Source: an uncultured Clostridia bacterium
GTDB taxonomy: Bacteria > Bacillota > Clostridia > TANB77 > CAG-508
NCBI GenBank assembly: GCA_947628085.1
Contig: CANQYM010000006.1
Location: 1 to 64,000, forward strand
Length of the DNA stretch: 64,000 nt
Reading direction: 5' to 3'
In this document: positions 1-6,741 of the stretch, in pieces
Layout of the letters: each line of letters opens with the position of its first letter
Position numbering within the stretch: the stretch's first letter is position 1
Notes under the pieces: generated by a model
Told to the model about the DNA's origin: nothing
Database searches by the model: none
Seen by the model: the letters and a program-made list of their open reading frames with translations, nothing else
Translations under genes and position numbers: made by a program

Positions 1-2
1 TC

Positions 3-95
3 CTATTTGGAATGTCCTATATATTTGAATATGGATATGAATTACAACAAGATACAAAAGCAAAAATGTATGGGGAGATATCTAATAATGAATAA
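3..95 (+). CDS. C-terminal tail of a DUF2975-like membrane protein (partial)
   Basis: The window opens inside a gene read in the frame whose codons begin at base 3; it ends with TAA at 93-95. The 30 visible residues (…FEYGYELQQDTKAKMYGE…) look like the end of DUF2975 proteins, four-helix membrane proteins whose last helix is followed by an FxYGxxLQ-type segment. In Firmicutes such genes are often paired with a small Xre-type regulator, but none follows here. The assignment rests on a short tail only and is tentative. Confidence 0.4.
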   Translation, partial: LFGMSYIFEYGYELQQDTKAKMYGEISNNE

Positions 96-247
96 ATTAA
101 GACATCCATTTAAAAGCAAAAATTAAATGCAAATTATAAATATAAATCACAATTTATATGAGTAAAATAAATAGTAATTTATTTTATTAAATTTATAGAA
201 AAATAATTTAACAAATTATAAATTATGCAAATTACTTCATATAATTA

Positions 248-277
248 TTGACATTTTTTATTATATTATAGTATAAT
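248..277 (+). promoter_or_regulatory. Sigma-A type promoter of the CptI antitoxin RNA
   Basis: A perfect -35 TTGACA (248-253) and -10 TATAAT (272-277) are separated by 18 bases. Transcription would start near 284. Just after this lies an 8-bp perfect inverted repeat (291-298 with 303-310), which would form a hairpin at the 5' end of the precursor. The promoter drives the repeat RNA and, through the leaky terminator, the toxin gene. Confidence 0.75.
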
Positions 278-318
278 AAATATACAATTGAAGATACTAT
301 AAAGTATCTTTGTCAAAT

Positions 319-421
319 CAAATGTTAGCCGCAACCCTATTTGCGGGGTATAAATGCATAGGTGAACAAATGTTACTCGCAACCCTACTTGCGACAAATA
401 AATGCGTAGGTGGACAAATGT
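319..421 (+). ncRNA. cptI: CptI-like type III antitoxin RNA: tandem pseudoknot repeats
   Basis: Two complete 48-nt direct repeats (319-366, 367-414) plus the first bases of a third (415-421). Each unit folds as an H-type pseudoknot. Stem 1 is 329-334 with 341-346 in unit 1 and 378-382 with 389-393 in unit 2. The loop (CCUAU, CCUAC) pairs with downstream AUAGG (358-362) or GUAGG (406-410). The loop base changes U to C between units while its partner changes A to G, a compensatory change supporting the pairing. Repeats plus terminator plus a small toxin gene is the known layout of type III toxin-antitoxin systems, in which the toxin cuts the RNA into units that then inhibit it. Family (CptIN rather than ToxIN or TenpIN) is judged from the toxin. 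Confidence 0.85.
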
Positions 422-423
422 AT

Positions 424-455
424 AAAAAATCTACCTTTTCGGAGGTAGATTTTTT
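424..455 (+). terminator. Intrinsic terminator between antitoxin RNA and toxin gene
   Basis: A 13-bp hairpin (424-436 with 443-455, loop TTTCGG) ends in a T run. In type III toxin-antitoxin loci this attenuating terminator sets the excess of antitoxin RNA over toxin mRNA. Confidence 0.9.
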
Positions 456-473
456 GTTAGAAATGAGGTAATA

Positions 474-941
474 ATGGAAATAGAAAATGGAAAATTTTAT
501 TTTATAAAAGATACTTTTTTTGAAATATTTAAGGAATATAAACTAATGGAAAATAAGGAAAATGGAAACAAAAGACCTTGTTACTTTTGCTTTACTGATC
601 CAGAAAATAGCAAAATAATATGGTTTGTTCCAATATCAAGTAAAGTAGATAAATATAAAACAATATATGAAAATAAGAAAAAGAAACAAAAGAAAGTTTA
701 TAACTTTGTCTTTGGTAAAGTTTTAGGAAAGGAAAAAACATTTTTAATACAAAATATCTTTCCAACTACTGAATTATACATAGAAAGTAAATATCAAAAT
801 AAAATGCAAGATGTTGAAATAACTGAAAGTTTAAAGAGAGAAGTTATAGAAACAGCTATGAACGTTATAAAATTAGCTCAAAAAGGTATTAATATACCAT
901 TTTATGATATAAATGAAATGAAAAAAATATTATTAAAGTAA
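474..941 (+). CDS. cptN: Type III toxin-antitoxin endoribonuclease toxin, CptN-like
   Basis: A 155-residue basic protein. It has the fold signature of the ToxN/CptN/TenpN group: an early strand, then RPCYFCFTD, then WFVPISSKVDKYK (about residues 35-60), followed by a lysine-rich segment and a second core with NIFPTT. The toxin is a sequence-specific endoRNase that processes its own repeat RNA and is held inactive as a ring of toxin and RNA units; such systems can stop phage growth. A ribosome site GAGGT (465-469) lies 4 bases before the ATG. The gene directly follows the repeat RNA and terminator, which is what makes the assignment strong. I could not mark the catalytic residues by eye. Confidence 0.8.
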   Translation: MEIENGKFYFIKDTFFEIFKEYKLMENKENGNKRPCYFCFTDPENSKIIWFVPISSKVDKYKTIYENKKKKQKKVYNFVFGKVLGKEKTFLIQNIFPTTELYIESKYQNKMQDVEITESLKREVIETAMNVIKLAQKGINIPFYDINEMKKILLK

Positions 942-998
942 CTTGTCAACATCTTTGTCAACAAACTTAAAAAATATAAATTTAAAACTATACAAATA

Positions 999-1034
999 GC
1001 GGGTAATGAGAAATCTTACTTCTGGCTACCCGCT
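999..1034. other. Inverted repeat at the left edge of the element
   Basis: AGCGGGTA (999-1006) is repeated inverted as TACCCGCT (1027-1034) with about 20 bases between. No T run follows, so it does not look like an intrinsic terminator. Its right arm overlaps the 11-bp sequence shared with position 13861, so it may be part of a recombination site. Confidence 0.4.
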
Positions 1035-1037
1035 CCA
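1027..1037. repeat. Candidate left attachment core of the mobile element
   Basis: The 11-mer TACCCGCTCCA occurs here and again at 13861-13871, bracketing the regulator, cargo, replication and integrase genes (about 12.8 kb). Tyrosine integrases leave such direct repeats at both junctions. The repeat is short, so it could be chance; a comparison with an uninterrupted relative would decide. Confidence 0.35.
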
Positions 1038-1103
1038 TTAATTACTTTACTTAAACAATCAATGTATGCAATTTAATATTTTACGACAAAGTGTCGTAAC
1101 CCT

Positions 1104-1147
1104 TACAGATACTGCTTTATATGAAGTGGTATCTGTATTATTTTAAT
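1104..1147 (+). terminator. Intrinsic terminator
   Basis: A 14-bp stem (1104-1117 with 1124-1137, some G-U pairs, loop TATATG) is followed by a T-rich tract. A smaller 6-bp hairpin (1083-1088 with 1092-1097) lies just upstream. Together they close off the 942-1147 stretch, in which I see no gene. Confidence 0.7.
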
Positions 1148-1404
1148 CATATACACCAGATTGTAACTGAAATAATCAATATTTTTAATTTTAAACAAAA
1201 AGTATATAAAACCCTTATTTTTTAGGCACTTGACGTAATTTTAAACAAATATTCCAGTTGCATAAAAAATTGCATTAACTTACATAAGAATAATTGGTGT
1301 AAGACATAAGATTGTAACTTTAAGACTTGAAATGATAAGCACAAGATTTAGTTAATCCATAAGAAGTATAATAGAAACTAAATTATATGAAAGGGAGTGA
1401 TTAT

Positions 1405-1671
1405 ATGAAACGTAAGGGATATATCTTGAAATTATACAAACAATATGAAGGAGAAAAATCTAATACTGATAAATTCAATGAACTACTAAAGAAATTCAAC
1501 TTATGTAGAGAGATTTTAAATAAGAAACTAAAGTATAATCAACGCAAGGAGTTAGAAAGGTTAATTGATTTAATGTTTGATATGAGAGACGAAGAAAATA
1601 AACAGTATTTTGAAGCAGGATTTTCAATACCTATAAAGATATTAGGAGAAGTATTAGATAAAAATATGTAA
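1405..1671 (+). CDS. Small helical protein of unknown function
   Basis: I start this at the ATG at 1405 rather than 1387, because AAGGGAGTG (1391-1399) is well placed before it and the upstream ATG has no ribosome site. The product is 88 residues, charged and mostly helical. The end (ERLIDLMFDM…EAGFSIPIKILGEVLD) recalls small DUF6809-like proteins common in clostridial mobile elements, but the match is loose. It converges on the Xre regulator and shares a terminator with it, so it is probably an element gene. Confidence 0.6.
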   Translation: MKRKGYILKLYKQYEGEKSNTDKFNELLKKFNLCREILNKKLKYNQRKELERLIDLMFDMRDEENKQYFEAGFSIPIKILGEVLDKNM

Positions 1672-1676
1672 AATAA

Positions 1677-1704
1677 AAAGGAATATCAGAGTTGATATTC
1701 CTTT
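1677..1704. terminator. Bidirectional terminator between converging genes
   Basis: A perfect 12-bp stem (1677-1688 with 1693-1704, loop GAGT) has A runs on the left and T runs on the right, so it can act for the plus-strand small protein gene and the minus-strand regulator. Confidence 0.85.
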
Positions 1705-1713
1705 AATTTATAC

Positions 1714-2055
1714 TTATTTAGAGCCTTTTTGTATGATATAATCAATAACTTCAAGTAAAAATTTTTTATCAGCAGAAGTAAGAACAGCTAATTTATCAAT
1801 AATTTGTGTATCTATATCAATAGTATCATATTTAATAATTCCATTAAAAAGATGATTAGGAGTTATGTTTAAAGTATTACATAATCCTACAAGTGCAGTA
1901 ATACTTAAACCACTAGCACCACGTTCAATCATAGAAATATACTTATCTGATTTATTAATTTTATAAGCTAAGTCTTCTTGTGTAAAATTCTTTTGTTTCC
2001 TAGCAGTACATATATTATTTCCTAAGATACATAAAATCTTATTATCTTCTCCCAT
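1714..2055 (-). CDS. Xre/Cro-CI family transcriptional regulator
   Basis: A 113-residue protein with a classic helix-turn-helix at about residues 15-60 (RKQKNFTQEDLAYKINKSD, then YISMIERGASGLS), the HTH_3 family of phage and element repressors, with a short helical tail that probably mediates dimerisation. The start follows a GAGAGGGG ribosome site on the minus strand. It is transcribed away from the zinc-ribbon membrane gene cluster, with about 185 bases between them, so it most likely controls that promoter and its own. It is the best candidate for the lysogeny or maintenance repressor of the element. Confidence 0.85.
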   Translation of the reverse strand: MGEDNKILCILGNNICTARKQKNFTQEDLAYKINKSDKYISMIERGASGLSITALVGLCNTLNITPNHLFNGIIKYDTIDIDTQIIDKLAVLTSADKKFLLEVIDYIIQKGSK

Positions 2056-2150
2056 ATTCTAAAGCCCCTCTCAATACTAATATATCAACAATTATATAAG
2101 TAATACGTCAAGACATACACAAAGTGAAAATTACCTAACTTAAATAACAC

Positions 2151-2179
2151 TTTACATTATAAATAATTAGTGATATAGT
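2151..2179 (+). promoter_or_regulatory. Promoter of the zinc-ribbon gene cluster
   Basis: TTTACA (2151-2156) and TATAGT (2174-2179) are separated by 17 bases, about 60 bases before the first gene and divergent from the Xre regulator. It is the likely target of that regulator. Confidence 0.6.
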
Positions 2180-2240
2180 ATAAGAAACGGATAATTTGTC
2201 GAAATATGTAATCACATAAACTAATTAAGGAGGAATTAAT

Positions 2241-2625
2241 ATGTATTGTAGTCAATGTGGAAACGAAGTTAAAGATGGAGAGGAGTTTTGTTCTAATTGT
2301 GGTAAATCTATAAAAAGTGATATAGAAACGGATAAAGCAAATCAAACTAATAATAATAATGAACGGGGCAATAAAAAAGTATATGAGAGAAAATAATATA
2401 CAAAGTCCTATGGCACTAATTGGGTTTATAACTTCTATATTAGGTTTCTTTGTAATACCATATTTTTTTGGAGCAGTATCTATAGTTTTAGGAGTATTAG
2501 CTTTACAACAAGTTAAAATAAATAAAAAAGGAAAAACACAGGCAACTATAGCAGTTATATTAGGAATTATAGATATTATAGGATCTGCTTTTGTACAAGG
2601 ATTTCTATTGTCATACTTTAGCTAA
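2241..2625 (+). CDS. Zinc-ribbon DUF4190-like membrane protein, split by a +1 shift at an in-frame CGG
   Basis: AAGGAGG (2227-2233) precedes the ATG. The first frame gives an N-terminal zinc ribbon (Cys pairs CSQC and CSNC) and a polar linker, then meets CGG at 2364-2366 and stops 9 codons later at 2394. If the C at 2364 is skipped, GGG (Gly) is read and the frame continues to 2625 through two hydrophobic segments (ALIGFITSILGFF, IAVILGIIDIIG) typical of DUF4190. Zinc ribbon plus DUF4190 in one chain is a common clostridial architecture, so the joined product of 127 residues is the natural protein. The second part also has an ATG at 2359 but no ribosome site. This is one of nine such CGG sites in the element. 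Confidence 0.75.
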
Positions 2626-2649
2626 AGGTTTATACAAGGAGAAAAAGAT

Positions 2650-3255
2650 ATGGAATGTAAAAAATGTAGTGTAGAAATAAAAGAGGGAGAGAAATTTTGT
2701 CATAATTGTGGAACTAAAATAGATAGACCAAAAGTAAACATTATGCGACTATTAATATCAATAATTTTAATTATAATAATATTATTAGTAGTAATAGTGT
2801 CTAAAATTTTCATATTCAATATTACTAAAACAAAACCATATCTAGTAAAAACAAGTAGCGGAACTACTAAAGTTTTAAATATTAATAATAAAATAATTGA
2901 TAATGCTGTTGACGAATTAAAAAAAGAAAATTTAGGTGTAAGTACAACAACAGGAGTTGTATTTAGAGGAAATTCAATAAAATTTTATGTTATTGCAGTT
3001 TTTAATCCAATACAAAAAAATTATTGTAGTTTTTATACTATTGATAGTAAAACTGGCAAAGTAAATCAGGTAAAAGATGCACAAAGTATAAAAATAAGCT
3101 CATTAGAAACTGATGTGTTAGAGATAACACAAAAATTATCTAAAGGATATTCAGCAGGAGTATATACAGATGAAAATGCAGGAATGAAAGATAATTTCTT
3201 TTATGAAGATGATTTAAAAGAATTGCAAAAAAAGGTAGAAAAATACGTCAAATAA
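2650..3255 (+). CDS. Zinc-ribbon, membrane-anchored protein
   Basis: A 201-residue protein with an N-terminal zinc ribbon (CKKC…CHNC, residues 3-20), a single strong membrane helix (about 32-55, III/LLVVIV-rich), and an outer domain of about 145 residues with alternating strands and helices. The zinc ribbon would be cytoplasmic and the C-terminal domain outside. It is the second of three consecutive zinc-ribbon genes, and its soluble domain resembles the first part of the next gene's product (both start K/TKPY.V.T.SG/GN), so the two are paralogues. Function unknown. Confidence 0.75.
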   Translation: MECKKCSVEIKEGEKFCHNCGTKIDRPKVNIMRLLISIILIIIILLVVIVSKIFIFNITKTKPYLVKTSSGTTKVLNINNKIIDNAVDELKKENLGVSTTTGVVFRGNSIKFYVIAVFNPIQKNYCSFYTIDSKTGKVNQVKDAQSIKISSLETDVLEITQKLSKGYSAGVYTDENAGMKDNFFYEDDLKELQKKVEKYVK

Positions 3256-3278
3256 TGACGATAAAAGGAGTAAAATAG

Positions 3279-4199
3279 ATGTATTGTAGACAATGTGGAA
3301 ATGAATTAACAGAAACAAATAAGTTTTGTCCTAAATGTGGTACCCCTGTCAAACAAGTAGAAACAGTTAATAAAACAGTTAAAAAAGCAAATAATCTCCC
3401 AACAATTATTATAATAATTATAGTTATAATGATAGTAATTATATGTGCTTTGAATATGATTATAATAAAACCATATCAAGTTTCTACCAATACAGGAAAT
3501 GTTACTATTAAAGTTAATGAATTTACTCTTAATAAGGCAATAAAAGATTTAGAGGATGATAATTGTACAGTATTAAAAAATATTGGTGTTATTTATAAAA
3601 ATGAAAAAGCAATAAAATATTTGTTAGTAAGAGATTCTAAGGTTGGCAAGACAGATGACGAAAGTGCTTTAATAAATTATTTTTATGATGAAGTTGGTGG
3701 TGGCGAATCAAGATACTTTGTAAGTGTAATAAATGCTAAAAATGGAAAATTAGAAAGTAAAAACGACGCAGCTACTGCTCGTCAATCTTCTGGAGTTGAA
3801 TATGTTTTAAATCAAGCAGCTAACAATATAATGAATGATGATGAAGAATTTTGTATAATTACTTATGGAGAATATAATACTGCGAAGAAACAGTCAAATA
3901 TCAATGTCGAGAAAGAGAATACTAATATGGTAAATACATCTAATTTAGACAATAATAGTAGTAATAATATTACAGGAATAGAACAAGCAATAAAAGACGG
4001 AATGCTTGGAGAAGATTATCTTACAAAAGGTGTTTCAGAAAGTCAATTATACTTTGCATTTACTGACGGAAATCTTCAAATGTATTATGATAGTTGGGAA
4101 GAATGTTTAGCAGATGCTAAAAAGTTAAATATAATAACATCTAATGAAGAATATTTGACTATGGAAGAAGTATTAGATAAAGAAAATGGAATAAAATAA
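3279..4199 (+). CDS. Zinc-ribbon, membrane-anchored protein, longer paralogue
   Basis: A 306-residue protein with zinc ribbon (CRQC…CPKC, residues 3-20), one membrane helix (about 43-62) and a large outer domain related to that of the preceding gene. After an Asn-rich linker (about residues 205-230) there is an extra C-terminal segment of about 75 residues (GIEQAIKDGM…) absent from the neighbour. The gene closes the divergent cluster controlled by the Xre promoter and ends in a strong terminator. Such membrane zinc-ribbon proteins are common in clostridial genomes without known roles. Confidence 0.75.
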   Translation: MYCRQCGNELTETNKFCPKCGTPVKQVETVNKTVKKANNLPTIIIIIIVIMIVIICALNMIIIKPYQVSTNTGNVTIKVNEFTLNKAIKDLEDDNCTVLKNIGVIYKNEKAIKYLLVRDSKVGKTDDESALINYFYDEVGGGESRYFVSVINAKNGKLESKNDAATARQSSGVEYVLNQAANNIMNDDEEFCIITYGEYNTAKKQSNINVEKENTNMVNTSNLDNNSSNNITGIEQAIKDGMLGEDYLTKGVSESQLYFAFTDGNLQMYYDSWEECLADAKKLNIITSNEEYLTMEEVLDKENGIK

Positions 4200-4203
4200 A
4201 ATA

Positions 4204-4231
4204 AAAAGCTCACTAGCAATAGTGAGCTTTT
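4204..4231 (+). terminator. Intrinsic terminator after the zinc-ribbon cluster
   Basis: A perfect 12-bp stem (4204-4215 with 4220-4231) capped by a GCAA tetraloop, with T residues in the right arm. It separates the zinc-ribbon cluster from the cargo operon. Confidence 0.9.
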
Positions 4232-4514
4232 ATCATATAACAATACAGCTCTACCATAGCTGACACGGCAAAAAACGTAGAAATAAAAAATTTAATATTT
4301 ATCATATCTACCATAGCAAATTTAGATATAGACCTAATTAACAAACTTGGTCATTTGTCTATTAAATAATATAATACCAAAATAATATAAATCGTATATG
4401 AATATAGAACACAACCTTTACCCTCACTCTAAATAGCTAAAATATAAAAAAGTTTGAAATGAGAAATAATAAGATTAACAAAATCAGTAGAATATGTTAG
4501 CAATAGAATATAAC
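4232..4514. other. Noncoding stretch with element repeats
   Basis: No gene is visible. The stretch holds a degenerate copy of the element repeat TAGCTGACA…AAAAAACG (from 4257, related to 9569 and 12955) and a 19-base AT-rich motif, AATAATATAAATCGTATAT (about 4381-4399), that recurs near 9234. It is likely a regulatory or replication-related region preceding the cargo operon. Confidence 0.4.
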
Positions 4515-4547
4515 CCTCCTATCCGTTAGAATAAACAGCATAGGAGG
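4515..4547 (+). promoter_or_regulatory. Hairpin that hides the ribosome site of the cargo operon
   Basis: CCTCCTAT (4515-4522) is exactly complementary to ATAGGAGG (4540-4547), with a 17-base loop. The right arm contains the AGGAGG ribosome site of the gene at 4556, 9 bases before its ATG. In the folded state the site would be blocked, so translation of the first cargo gene would need the hairpin to open. Inference from base pairing only. Confidence 0.65.
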
Positions 4548-4555
4548 TAATTTTT

Positions 4556-5473
4556 ATGAGAAAAATATTAGAACAAAAAATTGAACAAGCACAAAAGATA
4601 ATCAGCAAATCTAAAGAATGGCAAGTACTCTATGACAAACAAGCCAATACAATGCTAGAAAATAAGCAACTATTAGACCAATTTTACAAAGAAGTTAAGA
4701 ACTACGAGCATTTACAATTCTATCTAACAGAAGTAAGCCCTACACTACCTAACATCTTTACAATACAAGTAAAATATCTAGGGCAACCAGTAGCAACAAT
4801 AGCAATATCTAAAGACAATACAACAATATCAACAGACCTATATAATGAGTTGAACAAAAAGATATATGGGTGTGATATTCAATTAAAAGCCCAATACCTA
4901 AAATCTAAGGAAACAATAAGCTTTTTGGAGTACTTTAAGGACATTATACCTAAGAATAAAATCAATGAACAGGCACACCTCGAGAGTATGTTATTAGCAG
5001 AATTTTCTAAAACATCTAGTGCCACAAAGCTACTTATAGGAATACAACCAATTAAATATGCTAATATATTCTACCCTATACCAATAATGCTTGACCCTAA
5101 GGAAAAAACAAGCTTTATAGAATTACTTACACGAACTAAGATAAGAAAATTAACAATAATAGAGACAATGAAAGAAGACCAAACACCAGAGACAGTATTA
5201 ACTCAAGCCACTCATAAAGCAGTATTTCTATGTAACCTATTACATACAGAAAAAGGTCAAGAATGGTATAGAATAATGGGATTTAATGGAAAAGTAACAT
5301 CACATTTAACAATAAAAGTGTGTATAGCAATACCTGAAAGCCTAAAAGCAAAAGTAAAAGAGTTTGAGCCATACGAGTTAAGTGCCGAGACAGACAATAT
5401 AGAATATCACTATATGACCTATGAAACAGACGGAGCCAAGATAACTAAAATTGATACTACACTCAACAATTAA
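4556..5473 (+). CDS. Unknown protein, first gene of the cargo operon
   Basis: A 305-residue soluble protein with no signal peptide or membrane helix. The N-terminal 50 residues are a charged helix (possible coiled coil); the rest alternates short strands and helices. I recognise no domain. Its ribosome site is part of a hairpin (4515-4547). It is followed after 11 bases by the metallo-beta-lactamase gene and then by the AAA and DnaB-type ATPase genes on the same strand, so it probably works with them. No in-frame CGG is present in this gene. Confidence 0.7.
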   Translation: MRKILEQKIEQAQKIISKSKEWQVLYDKQANTMLENKQLLDQFYKEVKNYEHLQFYLTEVSPTLPNIFTIQVKYLGQPVATIAISKDNTTISTDLYNELNKKIYGCDIQLKAQYLKSKETISFLEYFKDIIPKNKINEQAHLESMLLAEFSKTSSATKLLIGIQPIKYANIFYPIPIMLDPKEKTSFIELLTRTKIRKLTIIETMKEDQTPETVLTQATHKAVFLCNLLHTEKGQEWYRIMGFNGKVTSHLTIKVCIAIPESLKAKVKEFEPYELSAETDNIEYHYMTYETDGAKITKIDTTLNN

Positions 5474-5484
5474 GGGGCAACCCT

Positions 5485-6726
5485 ATGTATATAAGAATAC
5501 TCAAAGGCACCACTACTATTGGTGGAGCTTTAACTGAAATAACTACTTCAAAATGTACTAAAATAATGTGTGATTTTGGAATGGACTTAGACGACATAGT
5601 AAGACTACCTGAAATAGAACGGACTAAATACAGGAGAGCCAAACTATGACGGAGTAATAATAAGCCACTACCACGGCGACCACTACGGAAGAATTAACGA
5701 GGTACTTCCTGAAATACCAGTTTATATGTCAGACCAAGCAAGGAGTATAATTGAAACAGTTTTTAGCTTTACAAGAAAAGGTAAAATAACTCACTCTACA
5801 ATAGATATACAAGACGGAATACCATTTTACATTAAAGAAGTCAAAATAACACCAATAACAGTAGACCACTCAGCTTATGGAGCCTTTATGTTTTTAATAG
5901 AGGCAGACAATAAAAGAATACTATATACACGGAGATTACAGAAACCACCGGCTATAAGGGAAAACTATTCAAACCAACTCTAAAGAGAATACGGCAAGAT
6001 AGATATACTAATCACTGAACGGTACTACTCTATCAAGAGAAAATGTAAAATCTCAAACAGAGGCAAAACTGGCAATAGAGATTGCAGAGAAAACAAAACA
6101 ATTTGACCAAGTACTAGTATTAACATCTACAACTACAATAGACCGAATAACAACAATAACTAGAGTAGCCAACAGAACTGATAAAACTATAATATGGGAT
6201 ATTCTACTAAATATGGTATTACAGAAAGTAACACAGAAGATACCAAATGCTCTCAATTCTTCTAAAGTGTATTGCTATCTTCCCTCATACGTATACAGAA
6301 TGAGAAATAAAGAGCCTTACAAACAATACCTAGAGCCATACCTAAAGAAGATAAAACAAACAGGTCAAATACTACACGGAAAGTTCCTAATGAATTGCCG
6401 TGTTAGTATGTGGAAAGATATTGAAAAGCTAAAGCTAAAAAATAAGGTATTAGATAATGCTTGTGTTGTCTATTCTATATGGGAACGGATATAAAACACA
6501 GGACGAGCCTACAATAAAATTCTTAAAGAAAATGCAAGAATTAAACATACCAGTCATAACTTGTCATACTTCCGGACACGGAGACCGAGAGTGTATCAAA
6601 CAAGTTATAGATATAACTAAGCCTGAGGTAGTTATACCTATTCACACAGAAGTGCCTGAGGTAATTAAGGAACTAACAGACAAAGCAGTTATTCTCCAAG
6701 ACGGAGAAATATACCAAGTAAATTAA
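5485..6726 (+). CDS. Metallo-beta-lactamase fold hydrolase (RNase J-like), read through six CGG +1 shifts
   Basis: From ATG 5485 the frame shifts +1 at in-frame CGG codons at 5620, 5930, 5949, 5992, 6020 and 6486; skipping each C gives Gly and one unbroken protein of 411 residues ending at 6726. The joined chain has the family plan: an N-terminal GGA…FGM segment, the metal motif HYHGDH (H61, H63, D65, H66), YTGDYRNHGYKGK after the second and third shifts, EGTTLSR after the fifth, and a C-terminal TSGHGD…IPIHTE. This matches MBL-fold exonuclease-like proteins related to RNase J. Each conserved motif lies in the frame predicted by the CGG rule and there are no other stops or shifts, which argues against decay. 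Without shifting only a 54-residue fragment would be made. Confidence 0.8.
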
Positions 6727-6741
6727 GGAGCAAATAAGACA

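Noticed and set aside
319-421. Short CRISPR array
   Set aside because: Only two and a bit units with no spacer-like variation; each unit folds as a pseudoknot and a toxin gene follows.
2157-2345. Minus-strand ORF opposite the zinc-ribbon start
   Set aside because: It is the shadow of the zinc-ribbon coding region and has no ribosome site.
5620-6488. RF2-like programmed frameshifts with internal ribosome site
   Set aside because: No Shine-Dalgarno-like stretch lies at the proper distance before the CGG sites, and the codons before them vary.
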